Source: Rhexocercosporidium sp. MPI-PUGE-AT-0058
Taxonomy: Eukaryota; Ascomycota; Leotiomycetes; Helotiales
Direction: 5' to 3'
Assembly: GCA_020746875.1 (NCBI GenBank)
Contig: JAGTJL010000011.1
Coordinates: 434,001 to 498,000, forward strand
DNA length: 64,000 nt
Shown: positions 58,528 through 64,000 of the stretch, piece after piece
How the letters are laid out: the number at the start of each line of letters is the position of its first letter
Numbering within the stretch: the stretch's first letter is position 1
The notes under the pieces: model-generated
Database searches by the model: none
Seen by the model: only the letters and a program-made list of their open reading frames with translations
What the model was told of the DNA's origin: nothing
Program-made: the position numbers and the translations under genes

Positions 58528-59941
58528 TCACTCCTCCCCCCACTGCCCCCTAAACTCCAACAAATCCCTCTGCCCATACACCTCCCCAGCCACAGTAAGT
58601 ATCATATCAATCGTAGCTTTCGTATTTATCTTAGCATCGAACGGAGGAGGTTGGAAGGTGTAAGTCTCTGGTTGGATAGGTCCAATGATGGGTTCTTGAA
58701 TAGGTTTGAAATCGAGATCGTTGCCTGCTGCATAGGTCTCGAAGTTTTCTGTAAGCTCAGGAGGAAGGCTTGCCAGGATGCGTGCTTTGGCCGCTGCTAA
58801 AGGGTCTGCACCCTCATCTGGAGTGTCCAAGGATTCGGCCGTTTTGTTGGCTTCTTCTTGCAGCGTGGTTGCAGGTTTCGAGCACCCATTTTGCTCAACA
58901 AACTCTCCAGCCACATCATCAACATTCATCATAATCTCCTCTTCATTAACCATATCCCCATCCCCACCGCCCTCGCCTTCCTCATCGCCTTCAAAACTCC
59001 TCTCAACCTCCCCAATTCCTGCCGCCCACTCCTCCTTCTCCTTCAGCCCTAATCCTACTAGCACAGCTTTCTTTCCCAACTCCCTTACCACCCCAATCTC
59101 CTCACTACTTAACTCGCCCCTCTCCGGCAACTTCGCAAGTAAACTCCAGATCCACCTACTAATCCCCATCTCAACGGATAGGCCTCTCTTCAAAAGTGTA
59201 CCTTGCGTCAACAGCCTCAAAAGGCGCAACACAGACCCCTTATCAAAACATGCCAATTGCGCCGCTCTAGGGTCCACGCTCTTCATCTTCTTGATCCAGA
59301 AGCGCGTCAGGTCTCTGTTCATTTTATCGACATGTGTTGGGTGGTCTCGGTCTAGCTTCTCAACCACATACCGAGGAGGTGTTTGGGCGAGCTGGTCCCG
59401 TAGCGCTTCGTATCGCGTGAGTATTGAGTCGAAATATGCCAGACGGGGGTCTTCTTCCTCTTCTTCCCCCTCTGCTACTTCCGAAAGAGCCGGGTCGATT
59501 TGTGCGACATACGCACCGTCTGCATACCAGCCCCTGAAATCGCCTACCCCATCTTCGTATATATCGCGATTATCGCTCGATGGTGGTGTTTTGGGAGCGA
59601 CGAGGAGATTGGGGATCGTGGTCGCTTCCTGCCTAATCCCGATACCAAGTCAGCATTTATCTACTAGAGCAGGATATCTCAGCCATTGATCTTCCATGCT
59701 ATATCTATGAAGAAGTGGGTACTAACCTGACAGCTCTCAAATATGCCAACGCATCCATATCCTCATCATAATCAAAGTCCTCGTCGCTATAGTGCAGCCC
59801 CTCGTTGTCGAGGCCTGGAATCGCGCTTCTTTGGCCATATGTCGGGTCGACTTTTGCTTCTGTGAATGCTTTGGAGCGTGATTTGCTACTGTAGACTTCT
59901 TCTGGTGTGTCGCCGCGGGATTTACGTTTCGTTCCTGCCAT
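58528..59941 (-). CDS. Gemin2/SIP1 (Brr1-like) SMN-complex protein
   Basis: Gemin2 binds the Sm ring during spliceosomal snRNP assembly. Two exons (59941-59727 and 59632-58528) with a 94-bp intron give 439 aa. The start MAGTKRKSRGDTPEEVYSS is the first ATG that leaves a normal N terminus; the frame is open but unremarkable upstream. The central region carries the family-like blocks DRDHPTHVDKMNRDLTRFW (from about residue 165), LRLLRLLTQGTLLKRGL (about 207-223) and ISRWIWSLLAKLPERGELSS (about 229-248), then EEIGVVRELGKKAV. An acidic Glu/Gly/Asp-rich insert follows. With dib1, this is the second snRNP-related gene in the window, though they are not linked closely. Divergent from the F-box gene at 60271. 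Confidence 0.75.
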
Positions 59942-60270
59942 CGCGGTTGCGTGCAGTGTTGAGTTGTCTGGAGGTTGTAATCCGATGCCGTGACGTTTAA
60001 ATGTTCCTGCCTTGCCCTGCTGGCCTCGAGATTTTGTGGTAGCCTCGCTTACGTAAAGATGGCGATTGTCTAGCCTTGTCCGAGATCCAACGGCCACCAG
60101 ATCAGGATATCTTCATTTGAATCCAGGATGCTATTCACAGCCACGCAACCAGAATTTCGGTCCGAGGAGCTCATCATGCCTTCTCCGCCATAAACAACGA
60201 ATCTCCAGGCGCATTGGGCCTACTCAGACTCCCAATAAGCAAATACCCAGCAATATCAAACCTCGCCACC
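59942..60270. promoter_or_regulatory. Shared intergenic region of two divergent genes
   Basis: The 329 bp between the ATGs of the Gemin2 gene (minus) and F-box gene (plus) must hold both promoters. I see no clear TATA box or binding-site cluster. The F-box start has a strong Kozak context (GCCACCATGA). Confidence 0.5.
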
Positions 60271-61524
60271 ATGAATACCCTCTCCGACTTCCCCTCTCCA
60301 ACAGAGGACGAGCCTCTTTCAACACTCCCAGCAATAACAATGGCATTTCTCACTCCCCCACCATCAGAAGCCACGCCTCAATCCCTTTCCCAGCGTCCGT
60401 TCGTCCATCTTCCATCCGAAATAATCGCCCAAATCCTCAGCCACATCCCCCTCCGCCAAACATATCAACCCACCCTCTGGGCCTGCACCCTCACCTCGCG
60501 CTCCTGGTACCGGTGCAGCATCCCCCTCCTCTACCACCGGCCCTATATAACGCCCCAAAACTTCGCTCTCTTCGTCCGCACCCTCTGCCCCTCCAAGAAC
60601 GCGCACGTAAAACACACTCCCCTCTCTCCACTCGTCCATCGCCTGGACATGGGCGCCTTAGTCCACAACTCCAGCAAATCGCTCACCGCACGCCTCCTAG
60701 GGCGTCTGAAAGGGAATATCCAGCAATTCGTCGCGCCGCAGGCGAGTTTCGCTATAAACAGCTTTGCGGCTCTGGGGAAATGCACGGAGATGCGATTGCT
60801 GGATCTCTCGCTGATATCGGCGAGTATATCGAATAAGATGCTCTTTCAGACGCTTGCGCACTTGCGCTTGTTAGAGACTTTGTTTTTCCCGCGCTCGTCG
60901 GCGCTGGATCAGTTGGAGACGAGTGTGGAGCCGTACGTGTGGCCGCCGAAACTGAGGGCATTGCATCTGGCGGGTGGGATTACAGATGGGTTCCTCTGGA
61001 CGCATATGGGCACGTTGCCGGAGACTTTAAGGACGTTGAGTATACAGCATTGTGCGCAGATACATCAACATTCCGTGGCGCATGTTTTGGAATTGCTAGG
61101 GAGGCAGTTAACACACCTCACGATTCGGCATCCTATGAACCATCTCTCGACATCCTCTCTCGACGACCTTCTACTCCTCTGTCCATCTTTGATAGCCCTC
61201 CGCATCTCAGCAGATTTTATATCACCGCTCATCTTCACAGTGGGGAACGTCCCTGAGAACCACCCATTGCGTATTTTAGATCTGGAGTGTAGTCCTGATG
61301 CGAATGCCGATGTGGATATGCCGCCGCATGTGCTGTATGAGGCTGTGGAGGGGGGTTTGTTGAGTGACCTGAGAAGTGTGAGGGTTAGTGTTAGGTTGGC
61401 TTGGGGGGCGAGTGAGAAGACGAGGAGAGATGCTAGTGATCTGCTGGAGGTTATGGAAGAGGGGGAGATGGAAAGGCCGATTGGTGTACCAGCGGAGGTG
61501 TTGTGGTCTATGCCTGACACATGA
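60271..61524 (+). CDS. F-box protein with leucine-rich-repeat-like region
   Basis: F-box proteins link substrates to SCF ubiquitin ligases. This single-exon gene encodes 417 aa from an ATG with the context GCCACC. The F-box lies at about residues 43-92 (PFVHLPSEIIAQILSHIPLR, then TSRSWYRCSIPLLYHRPYI), the usual 'LP.E....I...L' pattern. The rest has repeated leucine-rich units (LRALHLAGGITDGFL, LRTLSIQHCAQIHQHSV, LTHLTIRHP, LIALRISADF, LRILDLE), resembling degenerate LRRs of fungal F-box/LRR proteins. An acidic tail follows. The substrate is unknown. Intact; divergent from the Gemin2 gene. Confidence 0.75.
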   Translation: MNTLSDFPSPTEDEPLSTLPAITMAFLTPPPSEATPQSLSQRPFVHLPSEIIAQILSHIPLRQTYQPTLWACTLTSRSWYRCSIPLLYHRPYITPQNFALFVRTLCPSKNAHVKHTPLSPLVHRLDMGALVHNSSKSLTARLLGRLKGNIQQFVAPQASFAINSFAALGKCTEMRLLDLSLISASISNKMLFQTLAHLRLLETLFFPRSSALDQLETSVEPYVWPPKLRALHLAGGITDGFLWTHMGTLPETLRTLSIQHCAQIHQHSVAHVLELLGRQLTHLTIRHPMNHLSTSSLDDLLLLCPSLIALRISADFISPLIFTVGNVPENHPLRILDLECSPDANADVDMPPHVLYEAVEGGLLSDLRSVRVSVRLAWGASEKTRRDASDLLEVMEEGEMERPIGVPAEVLWSMPDT

Positions 61525-62042
61525 TGCTTGATTTTTGGTAAGACGGTTGGGTGAGCTATTGGAGATTCTGGCTCCGCATCAAATAGGATACAGATGTCAG
61601 GGCTCTGTGGGTCTTGGGTTCGAATTTGGAAATCCAGATCACCGCAATCAGTCTTCACAAGTGATGAAGCTGTGTATCATGCTCAGCTTGTATTAGCTAT
61701 GCATGCATGCGAACTCTATTCATCCATTCATCCACTTCCCCTACATCCTGTCCTGCTCTCTTCCGATTCTCATATAAAAAAAAAAGCAAACGCCACAAGT
61801 GCAAATACACTGTGCAGAATTCGACCCCAAGCTTCCGGTCTGGTACACTTGCACTTCGGTCATCGTTGCCTTCTGTCGTTGGCTTTGCAGCAATTTCTCA
61901 GCAGTCACCCTGTCAATCATAGGCAATGCGCTGTTCTCTCTTATGCTCCATCTAAGCACACAACCACAACCACAACCACGCACACACACACACACACAGA
62001 AACAGCTCGTACAATCATCCTGCCATCATGTTATATCTTATC
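61525..62042. other. Convergent 3' region with CA microsatellite
   Basis: Between the ends of the F-box gene and the zinc-knuckle gene. It contains a (CA)-type microsatellite at about 61955-61998 (CAACCA units, then nine CA) and an A run near 61779. No gene. Confidence 0.6.
61955..61998. repeat. CA-rich microsatellite
   Basis: Units CACAACCACAAC followed by CGCACACACACACACACACA. Ordinary simple repeat. Confidence 0.9.
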
Positions 62043-63475
62043 TCACAGGCTGGCAAGCAGCTGTCTCTTCGCAGCGATGAGAATGCCTATGCTCTCTTCC
62101 CACACATGGCTCGGCATGCGGTCTTGAAAGCCCTCGTCTGCTCTTCGTTCTTCCTCAACTTCGGTCATTCGTTGTTGGTAGGCATCCATGATCCTACCAT
62201 CAGTGTTAGCCTTTGCAAAGAAGAAAAGAAGAGAGTGTTTTTGGGTTGGCTTACTCGGCACGACCAGCTCCTCGGGTAGTGCCAAGCACAAAATGCGGAT
62301 CTTTAACAACGTTGGAGATTCCGGTCTGTGATGAGTATAGGGGAGGACTCATTTGCGACTGCGCAGCTTTGAAGGCCTGAAAAGCTTGAACTTGTGTTTG
62401 AGATTGAGACTCCTTCATGAATTGGGCTTGGGACTCTTTGATGATACCTTGCATAGCCTGGGAATTAGTATCTCGAGACTGTAATGGACCACCATGTTCA
62501 ATGTTGTTGGTGTTTCCAGCGGTACGTTGTGGGCCTCCGCGAGGTGTGTGGAACAAGTCGGGAATCTGGTTGAAGTCTGGCTGTGTGGGTGGCATATTGG
62601 ATTTGACTAGATCCTGTGTTAACCTTCACTCGTCCCATGTCATCCTAGGATGGGGGAAAGGTCAGAAGGCGAAGGCAGTGAAGACTCACCTGACATTACA
62701 CGCTGTGTAGCTCTGTTCTCGGCCCTATCGTTTACACCCCTGTTTCTCTCCCTAGCATCGAAGACCACAGCACTACTATCTTGAGCGTATCTTGGGGATC
62801 TTGGTCGGTAGTCTGGCTGACGATCTGTCGCATAAGATGGCAGATGGTATGGAGACGGCGACCATCGACGGTGGCGGACTGGACTGCGAGATCGATACCC
62901 ACCATGTTGAGGAGGACTATAGTATCCATGAGGTCCACGATCGTGAGGTGGAGATCTGTCACGATACCTTGGAGAAGATCGTCGTCTGTATCGAGGTGGC
63001 GACATTGATCTCTCTTGGTCTCTCTTGACGCGTTCCTCAAGAGTTCTTCCTCGTGATGGCATGTCCTCGACATCGAAATGCTTCTCAGTTCCAAGATATA
63101 TGCAAATATTGTTTACATAGATAGCACTTCCCGGGTTTGTCTTCAATGCGTTCAGGATCCGTTTTTTTAGCTGCTCGGTGTCTCAGCACTGTTCGATTCT
63201 AATTCGGAAGACCTGGCCCCAGACCCCAAAAGCTCCTAGCCTATTAGCCCAGCAGACGAGAACGGACTTACCTCTGGATCGTGCTGTAGACCATGCATCT
63301 CACACCAGCGTTTTGTTCCTGCCAATGGCTCACCAGCGACGCGCTTGATCTGGTTCTTCTTGTTGGGACAGTAGCGCTCGATGTGGTTGAAGCCGTGGCA
63401 TTCGAAGCACTGCTTGGCAGACTCGCGGCACTCGCCGTAGTGGAAACGGAGGCAATTGGTACAAGGCGTAGGCAT
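62043..63475 (-). CDS. Zinc-knuckle (CCHC), RS/SP-rich protein
   Basis: Exon 1 (63475 to about 63270) encodes MPTPCTNCLRFHYGECRESA and CFECHGFNHIERYCPNKK, two C-x2-C-x4-H-x4-C-type zinc knuckles that usually bind single-stranded RNA. After an intron (GTAAGT donor), exon 2 (about 63174 to 62700) gives LKKRILNALKTNPGSAIYVN and a long Arg/Ser/Pro-rich stretch (RYRRRSSPRYRDRSPPHD and similar), typical of splicing-linked proteins. A later exon (about 62612-62254) holds MPPTQPDFNQIPDLFHTPRG and a Gln/Ser-rich run. The last (to 62043) holds IMDAYQQRMTEVEEERRADE and ends LLASL. The exon-2 3' splice is uncertain: the obvious donor GTGAGT does not keep the frame, but GTAATG a few bases earlier joined to CACAG|GATCTAG does. 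The role is inferred to be RNA metabolism. Confidence 0.65.
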
Positions 63476-64000
63476 CTAGAAGCGTCAGCATAGTTCCTTC
63501 ACTCTATGTGTCGCCTCCTCTTTGTGGTTGGCCCTGCTCGCGTCAATCACCTTGGCCGATGGAAGAGAGTTTGTTCGGAAGTCCTGGTCTTCTTGCAAAT
63601 CGCAGATTGCGAGGCGCTGATAGAAAAATTGCGGATTTCGCTGCTGCCACTCGTTAGAGGAGTTAGTCTACGAGGTAGAACTAATGCTTCTCGGTCTTAT
63701 AGTCCAACCTAGATACTACAAAACAAGACTCCTTTCCTTGGCTCTGGTTGATGGCTGTCGTCGCAGATAGCTAGTTCCACGAAAGGACAATCTTTCGTGC
63801 GAGAGCGTGCTGGAGATCTTTGGTGCAACCAAGAAGTGTGGATTAACTGCTCTTCGTGGTGATGGATGTGAAGAGAGGAGAGTGGAGTGAGTAACGGAGG
63901 GTTGGGATAGAGAATAGAAAATGGAATAAGACGGGACGGGATGAGAAAGAACAGCAAGCGAGTCCCAGCTTTCACAACATTGGGAGGCACCTTCCACTTT
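63476..64000. other. 5' flank of zinc-knuckle gene
   Basis: No gene supported. Two overlapping minus-strand frames at 63709-63997 have no features and probably are chance. Confidence 0.4.

Noticed and set aside
58778..59689. A 303-codon Ser/Pro-rich plus-strand gene.
   Set aside because: It is the antisense shadow of the Gemin2 gene, whose conserved blocks and intron lie on the minus strand.
61955..61998. A telomere-like or CRISPR-like repeat.
   Set aside because: It is an ordinary CA/CAACCA microsatellite with no spacers and no telomere unit.

Overview
This window looks like nuclear DNA of a filamentous ascomycete. The evidence is short GT-AG introns of about 50-100 bp, a HET-domain gene, spliceosomal and snRNP genes of fungal type, Ty3/gypsy and Tc1 transposons, and a 26-kb block with the mark of repeat-induced point mutation (RIP): extreme A+T content with CpA/TpG replaced by TpA. 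The species is not identified. All calls come from reading the sequence and from remembered family motifs; no search was run.

Left arm (1-14.7 kb): an intact secreted sulfatase in six exons (861-2908); a HET-domain gene with two early stops (3812-5845); an MFS transporter cut in two by a local inversion of about 1.7 kb (6340-8875); an intact GNAT acetyltransferase (9519-10127); an XPG-like exon followed by a small non-autonomous transposon with an 11-bp target duplication (10466-11544); and the 3' part of a GIY-YIG/zinc-finger gene on the minus strand (12749-14758).

Centre (14759-41043): one Ty3/gypsy retrotransposon with 190-bp LTRs and CCTTC target duplications is inserted in that GIY-YIG gene. 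Its 5' part lies at 41049-42360. Two further LTR retrotransposons are nested inside the first. Element 2 (17566-30146, plus strand, 280-bp LTRs) splits the integrase of element 1. Element 3 (30617-37351, minus strand, 202-bp LTRs, ATAAG duplication) is a chromovirus inserted between the RT and integrase of element 1. All three are heavily RIP-mutated. Removing the stack and one CCTTC copy makes the GIY-YIG reading frame continuous across the junction.

Right arm (42.8-64 kb): a dead Tc1-type element with recognisable TIRs and TA duplication (42838-44218); dib1/DIM1 of the U5 snRNP (45721-46258); a small cysteine-rich two-exon gene (49064-49424); an APH-fold kinase-like gene with two frame breaks (49635-50904); a probable aspartic-protease remnant (51501-51842); two unrecognised genes (53689-54048, 54429-55683); and a normal gene-dense stretch with a Gemin2/SIP1 homologue, a divergently transcribed F-box gene and a zinc-knuckle/RS-rich gene (58528-63475). 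Long stretches between them show no supportable gene.
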